This document shows, in pieces, positions 33,386-44,252 of a stretch of DNA of 64,000 nucleotides (the stretch's first letter is position 1; each line of letters starts with the position of its first letter). The translations under genes were made by a program, and so were the position numbers. The notes under the pieces were generated by a model. That model was not told where the DNA came from. It saw only the letters and a program-made list of their open reading frames with translations, and ran no database searches. Source of the DNA: Mesomycoplasma ovipneumoniae (lineage in GTDB: Bacteria > Bacillota_I > Bacilli_A > Mycoplasmatales > Metamycoplasmataceae); the NCBI RefSeq assembly GCF_035918255.1, contig NZ_CP142136.1, positions 806,001-870,000 of the forward strand. Reading direction: 5' to 3'.

Positions 33386-35360
33386 ATTCTCTCCTTTGAA
33401 TTGCAAGTTTAATATTTTCAACAAATTCAGAAAAAGTCTCAACTGTTGAATAAGCAGCTGCTGAAGTTACATTTCCGCCTCCACCAACTTGCTCTGCTAT
33501 ATATTGAACATTAACATTTTCAACACCTCGAGCTGACATTTTATAATTTTTTTGTTGCGGTAATTTTGCCACAACAAAGGCAGCTTGACGATTTTTAACT
33601 AACAAAATTTGCTCGCAAGCAATCGAGACTAAATCAGTTTCAATTTCACGGTCAAGACTTGCAAGGAAAAAACCTGGCTTAACTTCGGTGACATTTTCAA
33701 GAATTTCTTTAATAATTTTTGACTCATTTTCATTAAGTTTGAGAAATTCACCAGTTTTTGCAGTTTTTGCTCCTCAACGAACAAGGGCTGAAACGGCCGC
33801 AAAAGTTGAAGCGCTAGCGGTTTTTTTAAACTGGGCCGAGTCAACATATAAACCATTAAGCAAAATTTGGGCCCATTCTTGATCAATACTTATATCTGAA
33901 TGAATTGTTAGCAAAATTAAATGGGTAATAATTTCACATGTTGATGAAGATGAGACATCAATATAGTCATGAATTAATTCCAAAATCCCTTGCATTTTGG
34001 AATTAATTCCGTGATGGTCAAAGACAAAAACATTTTCCAAATTAATTTGATCAAGCGCTTTTTTGTTTTCAATTCGCTCAACGTCAGAAACATCAACTAA
34101 AATGGCAAGGCAAGTATCATTATTTTTTGAAGCCATTGTAATTTTTGAGGCAACTGAACGGGATATAAAAATATTTTTCTTGATAAAATCAGCTTGAGAT
34201 AAAAATCTTGTCGTTGTGGTATCAAAAGTCTGGTTTTGAATATAAAAATTAATTTTTCTTTTATAAATAACTTCAGCATATCTTTTTAAAAAATTACCCA
34301 AAACATAACCAGAACCAAATGAATCTAAGTCAGAATTAATGTGCCCATAAATTATTATATTATCAATTTTTTCGAGTTTTTCAACTAAAAGGCGCGCAAT
34401 TCTTCTAAGTCTAACAAGCGAATGAAGGCTGAGAGATTCACTATATGAACCATAAGAAAAAGGTCTTTTTCCATAAGGATAAATTGAAACTTGATTTCCA
34501 CCACGGGTTTTTGAAAAAATTAAAGCCTCATTTGCTAGTCTTTTTACTTCCACTAAATTTGTTGTGCCAATTCCAAAACCTACTGAAAATCAAACTTCGG
34601 TTGTATCATCGATTTTAGTGCTCTCATCACGAAAAATGTAAAAATGATTTTTTTGTCAAAGTACAAATGTCTCATAATGTAAAACTAACATAATCCGGCC
34701 ATCTGCATATTCTTTGTACAAAAATTTATATTTTTGTGACAATTTCTCAAAAAAATCATTAATAAAAATTTTAATTTTAGGGTAGTCTTGATCGCTACTG
34801 CGGAAATTAGTTGAGACAAAATTATCCACCTCAACCTCTGCAAAAACAAGCGAGTTATTTTCATAACCTTGCGAAATTGACTTAAAAAGTGTGATATCAC
34901 GATAAGAAATTCAATATGCAAATTTATTATAATTAATTTCAAACCAGTTATTTCCCCTTTTTATCTCAAATTTTGGTGGAATATCTTCAACCTTTTTATA
35001 TTGGGGAAAAAGGTAAAAAATATCACGATTTACTAGTCTTTCTGGGTATAAATCTTTAACATATTTTGAAACTTTTGTAATTTTATATGTTGATGATAAA
35101 TTAACAATTCCAATATTATTTTCCTCGTTAATAAGGTCGAATTTTTGGTAATAAAAGTGATTTTGCTTAATTATAAATTGGTAAAAAACAACAATTCCAA
35201 CTATTAGCGAGATAATAAAAATTATGAAAATTCCGACAGCTAACGTGAAAAAAAGGTAAAAATCAAAAGCGTCATTAAAAATAACTTTTAATAATAAAGT
35301 CGTAATTTCAAGTAAAAAACTTATAAATGAAATTGAAAAGGGGAAAAGAAATTTTTTCAT
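33366..35360 (-). CDS. gdpP: GdpP-like cyclic-di-AMP phosphodiesterase
   Basis: 664 residues. Two N-terminal membrane helices (residues about 5-70), a PAS-like segment, a degenerate GGDEF region (SLVFAEVEVDNF) and a DHH-DHHA1 catalytic part follow in order. The metal site shows YGHINSDLDSFGSG (H340, D344, D346), LVDVSDVER, FDHHG, and the DHHA1 motif GGGGN near the C-terminus. Such enzymes degrade c-di-AMP, the second messenger for potassium and envelope homeostasis. The start lies 6 nt after the leuS stop. Confidence 0.9.
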
Positions 35361-35366
35361 GAGTGC

Positions 35367-37739
35367 TTATTTTTTTACAATGAAATTTAAAATTTTTTTA
35401 GGTACAAAAATTGTCTTAAGTATTAACTGATTTTCTAAAAAATGCTGTATTTTATAGTGTTTTTTGGCAATTTCGATAATTTCATCTTGGCTTTGGTCGT
35501 CATTTAATTCCAAAATTGCTCTAGTTTTACCGTTTATTGAAATAGGCAAATTATAAGTATTTTTTACAATTTTAGCCTTGTCAAATTGGGGTCAGGCGTG
35601 AAAATGAACCGGTTTTTGCTCTAATTTTTCTAATAATTCCTCTGAAATATGAGGGGCAAAAATCGATAGAATTACTAAAAAATCAACAAGATATTTTTTT
35701 GACGGTATTGTTTCAAGTTTACTTAAAAAATTAATATAGACCATTAATTTCGAAATAGCCACATTAAATTTAAAATCCTGGACTAAATTAGTAATTTCAA
35801 AGACAAAATTATTATAAAAGTAGCTAAAATCAGAATCTTTTTCGACTTCAGGATCAATTTTGTAATCTTTTAAAATAATTCTAATAACCCTTTGAATTCA
35901 AGCATAAATTGAATTTGCACCTTTTTCATCCCAGGCTCGATTTTCATTAATTGGCCCCATAAACATTAGAAAAATTCGAACGCTATCAGCGCCATATTTG
36001 TCTAAAACTGTATAAGGATTTATAATATTTCCTTTGGATTTAGACATTTTTTGTCCGTCGGGTCCAAGTAACATTCCTTGGTGAATAACTCTGTCAAAAG
36101 GCTCAAAATTTGGAACAATTCCAGCTTCAAATAAAACTTTATGCCAAAAACGTGAATAAAGCAAATGGCCAACTGCATGTTCTTGTCCGCCGATATAAAT
36201 GTCAACTGGAAGTCATTTTTGCAGTTTTTTATAAGCTTCTTTTGAGTCTAATTTTAAATATGAACCATCATTTTGTTTTAAAATAAAAGCAAGATAATAC
36301 CACGAACTTCCGGCTCATTGGGGCATTGTGTTAGTCTCGCGGCGGTAGATTTTGCCGTTTTTCTCAAAAAAAACTCAATCTTTTTGTAAAGCAAGCGGGG
36401 ACTGGCCATCACCTGAGGGAACAATTTTTTCTAAATGTGGGAGTACAACAATTTTTTCTTCAAGATAAATTTTGCCATCTTGATCAAAATAAACAGGAAA
36501 AGGCTCTCCTCAATATCTTTGTCTTGAAAAAACTCAGTCCTTAATTTTATAAGAAATACTTTTTTTTGCTAGATCTAATTTTTCTAATTTTTCAAAGATT
36601 AATTTTGAAGCACTTTGGACATCAAAATTGTTAAATTCTGCTGAATTTATCAGGATTTTTTTGTCATTTATTACTTCTAAATAGTCAATTGCAAAAATTT
36701 TAGCAAATTCTAAGTCATTTAAATTATGAGCTGGAACTCCCATAATTGCCGAAGTTCCGTAGTCATTTAGCACATAATTTGCAATATAAAGTGGAATTTT
36801 TTGAGAATTTAACGGGTGAATCATGTATAAATTAGTAAATATACCAGAAATTTGACTTTGAAGTTTGGGGCTAGAAAAACTGTTTTTTTCAATGTAGTCG
36901 CTAATCTCAACATCTTTTTTTGCAAGATTTGTTGCAAAATCATGCAAAGGCGAAATAGCTAAAAAACTAACACCATAAATAGTCTCAATTTTTGTTGTAA
37001 ATATTTCAATAAAATCTTGACTATTTTCAAAGTAAAACTTAAGAATAACGCCGTCAGACTTGCCGATTCATTTTTTTTGGAGCAACTTTAATGAGTCAGG
37101 GAAATTTATATTTTCAAGACCATCAAGCAATTTTTGGGCATACTGAGTGATTTTTAGCACCCACTGATCCATTTTTTTGATTTCAACAGGAAAACTACCC
37201 CGCTCACTTACTAAATTTCCGTCTTTGTCACGACTTATTTCTTCATTTGCTAAAACTGTGCCTAATTTTGGACATCAATTTACTTGTGTCTGACGAATTT
37301 CAGCTAGACCGACCTTATACAAAAGTTTAAAGATTCACTGGGTTTGTTCATAAAATTTTGGATCACTTGTGTTAATTTCTTTACTTCAGTCATATGAAAA
37401 ACCAAAGGAATTTATTTGTTCTTTAAAGTTTTCAATATTTTTTTTAGTAAAATCTGCAGGGTGGTTGCCTGTTTGAATTGCATATTGTTCAGCCGGAAGA
37501 CCAAAAGCATCTCAACCCATCGGGTGAAGAACATCAAAACCATTAAGGCGTTTAAATCTTGCAATTATATCTGATGCTGTATATCCAATTGGATGCCCTA
37601 AATGCAATCCGGCTGCCGAAGGATAAGGGAACATATCTAAAATATAGATTTTTTTGTCCGAAGATTCACTCGTTTGAAAAACGTTATTTTTTTGCCAATA
37701 GTTTTGTCATTTTTTTTCTATTAATTTATGGTCATACAT
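35367..37739 (-). CDS. leuS: Leucine--tRNA ligase
   Basis: 790 residues, about the usual bacterial length. HIGH region: [17 protein letters not shown]. The editing (CP1) domain lies in the middle ([28 protein letters not shown]). The [20 protein letters not shown]-type segment is followed by the KMSKS loop [14 protein letters not shown]. The alternative ATG at 37735 is out of frame. A minus-strand TATAAT lies 16-21 nt upstream, so leuS is the probable first gene of the 11.6-kb run down to nusG. Confidence 0.97.
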
Positions 37740-38110
37740 GATACTAATTATTAAATTATAATATAAAAAGGCTAAAATGAGTATAAAGTTATACAAAATT
37801 AGTGGTTTTGTGATAAATCCAAAGCTCTAAATAGAAAAACTAATAAAATAAAGGTAAACTAGTATATTAGTTTCTGAAGTATTAAAAAGGCGAGTTAAAA
37901 TAAACAATTGAAATTGACAATTGTAGACAAAATAAATACATTAAAATTGCTGAATTTAGAGGTTTTAAAAGTCAAAATTTTACATTTTAGACAAGATTTT
38001 GGGCAAATTTACAAAAACGGAACAAGAAAAGGATAAACAAAAAACCAAAAACGGGAATATTAAATATTTAGTATTTTGTGTAAACTTTTACTAATAAAAT
38101 AGGCAAATAG
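37740..38110. promoter_or_regulatory. leuS promoter and cas9 3' flank
   Basis: 371 nt without a gene. The leuS -10 (TATAAT complement at 37755-37760) lies 16 nt before its ATG. Two small inverted repeats occur: AAACTA...TAGTTT (37856-37873) and ACAATTG...CAATTGT (37904-37924). No strong terminator was found for cas9, and no other feature is visible. Confidence 0.45.
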
Positions 38111-41100
38111 TTATTTAATTGTGCACATTAGCTTCTCATCATCTGTGTGCTCTTTTATTTTTACAGGATATTCGTTTCCTAATTCATCAAGATGTATAGG
38201 AATATATTGTTTAAAAATTGGATTTGTTGTATGTGGAATGGCTCTTTCAACTTTAAAGTTAAGTGGTCTTAATCCATAGATTGTATCAACATTATCACTT
38301 TTGGTCATTGATGAAATAAAATAATAATTTTCGTTTTTCGTATCTTTTGTTTGCTTGAAATCATCTATATCTAAACTTTTTTTCTTTAAAATTAACCCTT
38401 TTTTAAGCACAAAAATTGGCTTGCAATTAACAGGTATCGGTTTTTCGAAATCAGATTTGTAAATATCGAGTTTTTCCTTATTGTACAAATTTTCATCAAG
38501 AAAATCAAATTCACTAATTCCAAAATTTCTCATTTGTGAAGTAACTGGAATAGATTTATAGATTGCCTTCCCATTTTCGTAAACTTTATAAACTAGTGAG
38601 TAAAGAGAAAATAGCTTATCCTTGAAAGATTTCCCGCCATCATGCTTGCTTACAATTTTGAATTTTATCGGAATAGATTTGTACTCAATAATTTTGATGT
38701 TTTTGTAGAATCGCTTAAAATTTTTGTTGTCAATATTATCGTAACAAGTTAACTCATCAGAGGGCTTGTAATTATAATATAGCAATTTTTCAACTGCTCT
38801 TGCTGATTCAATTTCATCTTTTAAAGTTGGTTCCTTCGACGCCAAATCATTCATATATTCAACGAAAGCTTTTCCAGAGTCCTTGCTAAAGCCGTTATAC
38901 TTTTCAAAAATTTCCTTTAATTTATTAAATTCCGACAAATGTGATTGCGCCATTAAAACAGTATATTCACTTTTTCCATCAGCTTTTTTGCCAAAAGGAT
39001 TTTCAAAATATTTTCTTAAATCTTTGTTTTCGGTTGTAACAAGATTTTTCTTAATAAATTTAAAATATTTATCTTGCTTTTCATCATATTTAAATCCATA
39101 TAATGTCTCATCTGATAGACCTCCATTTATAATATTGCGAATTTTTCGCGAAAATTTTATAGGAGTGTGTTTTTTTGCTTCTTCATATTTTTCTCGAATT
39201 ATTTTCTTTAAATCTTCAACTTTTTTAAGCTTATCGACTTCAAACTTTGGAATTTTAACTAACTCACCAGTTTCAATGTTTTCTTTATGGTTTTCATCAT
39301 GAAGAAAATATTTTTTATCATTTTTATTATCTGCAAGTGTTAAAAGATTAGCGATTTGAGGGTTTTGGCTACCAATAATCGCAACAATTGCTGCATCAAC
39401 AGCATGATGCTCGTTATTTTCACGATTTTTTTCAATTTCTTTCTTATTATCGTTGTCCGGCTTTATTCTAAAATATCTGGTAACATGACCTTTAATTGTT
39501 GATATTTTTACTTTGTGCTTGCTAGAATTTTCATCAATGTATGTAAAAAACTCATTATTTTCAAAATGCTCTATAAGTGCATGATAGAATAATTTTGTTG
39601 AATACCTTGTGTCATTTAAGTTTCTGGCTAAAAATTCAACTTGAAATTCATCATAATCTTCTAGCGTTAAAAATCGAAATCTATTTTTTGCAGAATTTTC
39701 ATCCAAATATACAAAAGAATCTACTAAAGCAGCTATTTTTTTAGACTTTTTATTTGTTTTATTTGTTTTATTTGTTTTATTTGTTTTATCGAATAATTCT
39801 TTTGCTTTTTCATAGTATTCGTTATAAAATTTTTGCCCCTTTGATTTTATATATTCACTAGCGATTAATTTTCCTTTTTGTTGGTTTTCTGCTTTTGTTG
39901 TTAATATTTTGTTTGCTTGCGAATTATCATAAGACATTGAATATGGGATTATATGATCAATTTCATATTCTCGGCTTTTCTTAATCAATTCATGTATGTC
40001 AATGTTTTTCAATCTATAAAGATCTATGCCATCTTGTTGATGGTAAAATCTTAATTTATCTGTAAGACTATTAGGCTTTGTTTTTAAATCAGAAAGTTCA
40101 TAACCTTTACTTTTTAAATTCAAAATTTGAAATAATTTTTCAAGACTTTTTGCTTTACCATTGTTCTTATTTCACTCTTTTAATTCTTCAATTCCTTTTT
40201 TATCATTTTTTTCGCGAGGGCTCTCGATAACAATTGCGTCAATTATATTTTCTTTTGAATATTTTTTGATAATTCGGTTTAAAACTAAAACTGCTTGTTC
40301 GAATGTGTTTTTTGTTCCAAGTGAAATAATTTCGTCCTGAAAAATTCTCGGATTTAAATATTTAGTTTTTTTATCACTCTTTGCTAATTTAGATTTTTGT
40401 ATTTCCCATTCTTTTCTTATTTCTTCATCTTTTCACTTTAAAAATTCTGAGTTCTTATTTTGTTCGAACATTTTTGGCAAAAATAACCTTATTGCTTCAA
40501 GTGAAAAATTACCAATTTTCTTAAAATTAAAATTTGTATTACTAAAGATGGATTTAACAAAATCTAATTGTTTTTCACTATCAATATTTAATTCTTTAAA
40601 AATATTTTTCTCAGTTAATTTTTTTAAAACTTCGTCTTGCCCACGACTTTTTTCATGGTCAAGAATTATGCAAATTTCATCTAAAAATGGCAAAAATTTC
40701 AATATATTATTAATATTTATTCAATTATAACCAGAAGAATGGGAATAAATTGTTGCCAATAAATGTTTTGTTACTTCTAATTTTGTAGTTGGTTCTTCTT
40801 TAATTATTTTTCTACCTTGAATTGTATCTTGATCATCAATATCTGATTTTTGAAACCCAAAATCTTTAAGAATTATTTTTTTAATTTCATTTTTTTTGAG
40901 TGAAATTGATATAATTTTTGCATTTTCTTTTACTTTTAATAATTCATCAAGAAGTTCGTTTCTATCATTAGAACTTAATTGTCATATTTTTTTATGTTCA
41001 GTTTTTAACTCGGAACTTAAATTAATTAATTGGTTTAACAGGTTGAAAATTTCATAAGATGGGTAATTAACTGGAGATCTATTCTCTTCAACAAAAAATG

Positions 41101-41914
41101 AGCATTTTCCTATAGTTTTATCTCAAATATTATCGTATTTTTTAGTAACTTTTCCGTTTTCATCTTTTTGAAAAATTCCATATTCACTAGCACTGTGTTC
41201 AGATCCTGGACCTTTCGCATAATCTCTAACCGAACTAAAAAGATTTAAAAATTTTTCACTAAATTCTGGGTTAATTTCTTGGACTTCAAAAAGTTTTTTA
41301 ATTTCATTAACCCATTGCAAATTAGAAAAACTATAACCGCCCAAATCTTTTGGGATAGAACTGTTTGATTTAAAAAAACCATTTTTTTTGAAAAAATCAT
41401 ACAATAAAATGCTAGGATGTTCTATTCCTTCATACTTATCAGCAACATTTTCTTCTTGTAAATCATAAAAAAAGCCACGATTTTCAAGGTAATCATGCAA
41501 TATTCAGATTAAATCTAATTTTTCAATCTTAGAATCAAGAGCTTTAACTTTTACTTCTAAAATATTTGAATGTTTTGCCGCACATTTTTTATATATTTCT
41601 GTGAAAAATGAAATTATTTTTTCGTAATTTTCCGTATCTTTTTTATTAGCGCGTTGAATATCACTAATATTTTTAAGTTCAAATAAATCTTTATATTTTA
41701 ATATTAGGTTAATAAATCTTTGATTTCGATATACTTTTCGACGAATATTCCTTCTAGTTGAACGAAAAGCACGTCTTTCATTGGCGGTTTTTCTTTCTTC
41801 AAAAGTTCGTGTACCTCAATCAAGTATTTTGCTTGTGGTACTATCAATAATTGCTCATCCAACAGATGCAATCCCGAGGTCAAAGCCAATAGTAATATTT
41901 TTTTTATTATGCAT
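38111..41914 (-). CDS. cas9: Type II CRISPR endonuclease Cas9
   Basis: 1267 residues, close to other mycoplasma Cas9 proteins. RuvC-I is ITIGFDLGIASVGWAI with catalytic D12. The arginine-rich bridge helix follows (ERRAFRSTRRNIRRKVYRNQ). RuvC-II is IDAIVIESPRE (E about 564). The HNH domain has YEIDHIIPYSMSYDN with H654 and ...NKILTTKAENQQKG. RuvC-III is NNEHHAVDAAIVAI (H836-H837, D840). All nuclease residues are present, so it should cut double-stranded DNA guided by crRNA and tracrRNA. A 4x9-nt tandem repeat encodes NKT units between HNH and RuvC-III. A -10 element lies at 41976-41981 (complement), and AGAAAGG is the ribosome binding site. Confidence 0.97.
39753..39788 (-). repeat. Four 9-bp tandem repeats inside cas9
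   Basis: TTTGTTTTA is repeated four times on the plus strand, giving Asn-Lys-Thr units in Cas9 at about residues 709-720. Copy changes by slippage would keep the reading frame, so loop length may differ between strains. Confidence 0.85.
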
Positions 41915-42034
41915 ATTTTTAACCTTTCTGCTCAAAATATTAATTTTTGCATTTTTTATTATTGATTATTAAATAATTATAATTCGCCATTTATTAAATT
42001 TTACCAAAAATTTAAGCATTAACCTTTACTAAAA

Positions 42035-42140
42035 AATAAAAAAACCCCACTAGGTGGGGAAATTCGACAGCATAATGCGTCTTATTTTTGTGCGACAATT
42101 TCTTACTAGAGTAAAATTTTATGCGCATACTTATGTATGC
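42035..42140 (-). ncRNA. tracrRNA
   Basis: The plus strand at 42084-42118 is a degenerate copy of the CRISPR repeat (ATTTTTGTGC, GACAATTTCTTACTAGAGTA). Minus-strand RNA therefore carries the anti-repeat, with a two-base deletion that would give a bulge. Downstream on the RNA come a nexus-like AAGACGCATTATGCTGTCG and a terminator CCCCAC-CTA-GTGGGG (42045-42059) followed by seven U. The promoter TATAAT complement is at 42148-42153, placing the start near 42140. A small GCATAC-ATAA-GTATGC hairpin lies at the 5' end. The location between cas9 and cas1 fits type II-A loci. Confidence 0.87.
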
Positions 42141-42210
42141 AAAATTAATTATACACCATTTTTTATTTTTTTATTTATTTTTTTTATTCATATAAAAAAC
42201 GAGTATTACT

Positions 42211-43092
42211 ATGAAAAAAATCATTGAAATTAGCGAATCAGAATACGTTTATCTTTTTCTAAACAACATTGTGATCAAAAAAGACAGTGAAAAATTTGTT
42301 TTTCCCATTGATACAGTTGATGTCTTAATTTTTGAAAACGACAGAGCAACTATATCAATTCCAGTCATCAATGAACTTGTTGAAAAAAAGGTAAACATTA
42401 TTATTTGCAAAAATCATTTACCGCAATCGTTAATAATTCCTTACAGCGGCTACTATAATAATAAGATCTTTCAAGAGCAAATAAAATGAGATATTCCGTA
42501 CAAAACTAAAACTTGACAAGAAATTATCAAACTAAAAATTCAAAGATCCATAAGTGTTTTAAAGTCAATTCAGAAAATTAATTCAGAAGATGAAGCCAAA
42601 ATGTGAGACTATTTTCACGATGTTCAACCTTATGATACTAACAATCGCGAAGGCCATGCGGCAAAGTTATATTTTAAACTTTTATTTGGTAAAGGTTTTA
42701 TTCGCGACCAAGATGGTGATGACAATATTAACATCTTATTAAATTACGGTTATATTGTCTTACTTAGTTATGTTGCCCGGATTATTTGCGGCAAAGGTCT
42801 TGACAATCGACTTGGAATTTACCATAAGAGTTTTAATAACAATTTTCCGCTTGCTTGTGATTTAATGGAACCTTATCGCTATTGAGTTGACCAGATTGTT
42901 TATAGTCATATCAATGCTGAATTTCTTAATTTTCAGGATTTTAAAGAAGCACTTTTTAAATCCTTTAGCCAGCATATTGAATATAAAGGCAAACATATTA
43001 AATTTAGCAAATATATGGAATTTGAAATTATGGACATTCTTAATTTAAAAGAAAATTATAGGGAAATTACTACAGAAAGTGATCAAAGTTAA
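42211..43092 (+). CDS. cas1: CRISPR integrase Cas1
   Basis: 293 residues. Cas1 with Cas2 inserts new spacers at the leader end. The N-terminal beta domain contains FPIDTVDVLIFENDRATISI, and the helical catalytic part contains EGHAAKLYFKLLFG (metal-ligand Glu), GLDNRLGIYHKSFNNNFPLACDLMEPYRYWVD (His and Glu ligands; shown here in parts) and a basic C-terminal tail. Trp codons are UGA. Divergent from the tracrRNA; a TATAAA element lies at 42191-42196, giving a very short leader. Confidence 0.93.
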
Positions 43093-43102
43093 TACTAGAG
43101 AG

Positions 43103-43411
43103 ATGCGTATTTTATTAATGTATGACATTTATTATATTAATGAAGATGATAATAAACTTTATAACAAATTCATTAAGGAACTTTATAAACTTGGCTATGT
43201 CAGGTTGCAATACTCAATTTATTCTAAAATAATTCCAACTCACCTTCAATATAATAGTGAGAAAAAGAAACTTTTAAGAATTATTCCCAAAAATTCAAAT
43301 ATTAGAATTGCGATGTTAACTGAAAAACAATATCAAAACATCGAAATTCTTAATGGCACAAAGTCCAAAAATGAAATCTATAATCTAGAGGAGGATTATA
43401 TCAAACTATAA
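43103..43411 (+). CDS. cas2: CRISPR-associated Cas2
   Basis: 102 residues from ATG 43103 (MRILLMYDIYYI), after AGAGAG. An in-frame ATG at 43079 would overlap the end of cas1 and add eight residues. The ferredoxin-like fold shows LLMYDI, YVRLQYSIYSKI and NSNIRIAMLTEKQY, the standard Cas2 layout. It is the scaffold dimer of the adaptation complex. The stop overlaps the csn2 start as TAATG. Confidence 0.92.
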   Translation: MRILLMYDIYYINEDDNKLYNKFIKELYKLGYVRLQYSIYSKIIPTHLQYNSEKKKLLRIIPKNSNIRIAMLTEKQYQNIEILNGTKSKNEIYNLEEDYIKL

Positions 43412-44184
43412 TGCTAAAATTTTTTAATAACCTTAACAATACAGTCCAACTTAAAACTAACGTAAAAATCATTGAAACTGAAAATACAGATCTATTTTTG
43501 AGTCATCTTTTTAATTATGAATATGAAAGTGAATCAAAGGTCTTTGAACTTATGTCAAGAAAAATATCGCTAAAAGATTCAGTTTTAATTACTAATTTGA
43601 CAAAATTTTCAGAATTTTTAAGTCTAAGTGCTAAAAACTGACTTGGTGATTCTATAATTAACGATGAATATTGAAGCGAAAGTATCTTTTTTCGTAATGA
43701 AAAAATCGATGGAATTGTTGATAAAATCAATCAAAAGCTAGGATTTGAATTTTTAAACTATGAAATTGATAATGTAAAACTAATTAAAGCAATTTTTAAC
43801 ATCGAAAATGATATATTAATAAATAAGGAAAACTTTGAGAATCTCGCCGAAATTATTTTTAGTACAATGAAACAGACACTTGTAATTCTAAAAGATCTTG
43901 ATTATATAAAATTGGAAAAACTTTTTAAATATCATAATGTAACTTTCCTAATTTTGACAAATGATTTTACAAAATATATTTCCAAATTTAGTGAACTTGA
44001 ATTAGTTGCTTTTTATTCACAGAAAACTGTAATTGATGTAATTGATAATTTACCGATTATTCGTTATTTTGAAAATCTCAAAAATCGGCCTATTGATGAA
44101 GATGAGTTAATATACACTTCTGAAGAAGAGAAAATGGAAGCAAAAATACATTTTTACAAAATAAAAACAAGTTTTTTAAACTAA
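43411..44184 (+). CDS. csn2: Csn2, type II-A adaptation protein
   Basis: 257 residues. Csn2 forms a ring that slides on DNA ends and is needed for spacer acquisition in type II-A systems. The assignment rests mainly on position (last gene of cas1-cas2-csn2, directly before the leader). It also fits the family style with an N-terminal strand region, LKDSVLITNLTKFSEFLSLS and IFSTMKQTLVILKDLDYIKL. UGA-Trp codons are present. Sequence conservation in this family is low. Confidence 0.8.
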
Positions 44185-44252
44185 AAACGTTTTTATAATT
44201 GATTTTTTAGTTTAAAAATTAAAAAAAAATACCTTTTTTTCTTGGAAATGAG
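44185..44252 (+). promoter_or_regulatory. CRISPR leader with array promoter
   Basis: The 68-nt leader between csn2 and repeat 1 holds TATAAT at 44194-44199. Its last bases are GGAAATGAG, adjacent to the first GTTTT. In type II-A loci the leader end is the anchor for Cas1-Cas2, often ATTTGAG-like; AAATGAG resembles it. This fixes array polarity as plus. Confidence 0.6.

Noticed and set aside
38883-39302. 139-codon plus-strand frame inside cas9
   Set aside because: Antisense of a clearly conserved Cas9 coding region, with no promoter or ribosome binding site.
42084-42118. Repeat-like sequence between cas9 and cas1 as a separate mini CRISPR
   Set aside because: It is a single degenerate unit followed by a terminator on the minus strand, which is the tracrRNA anti-repeat and not an array.
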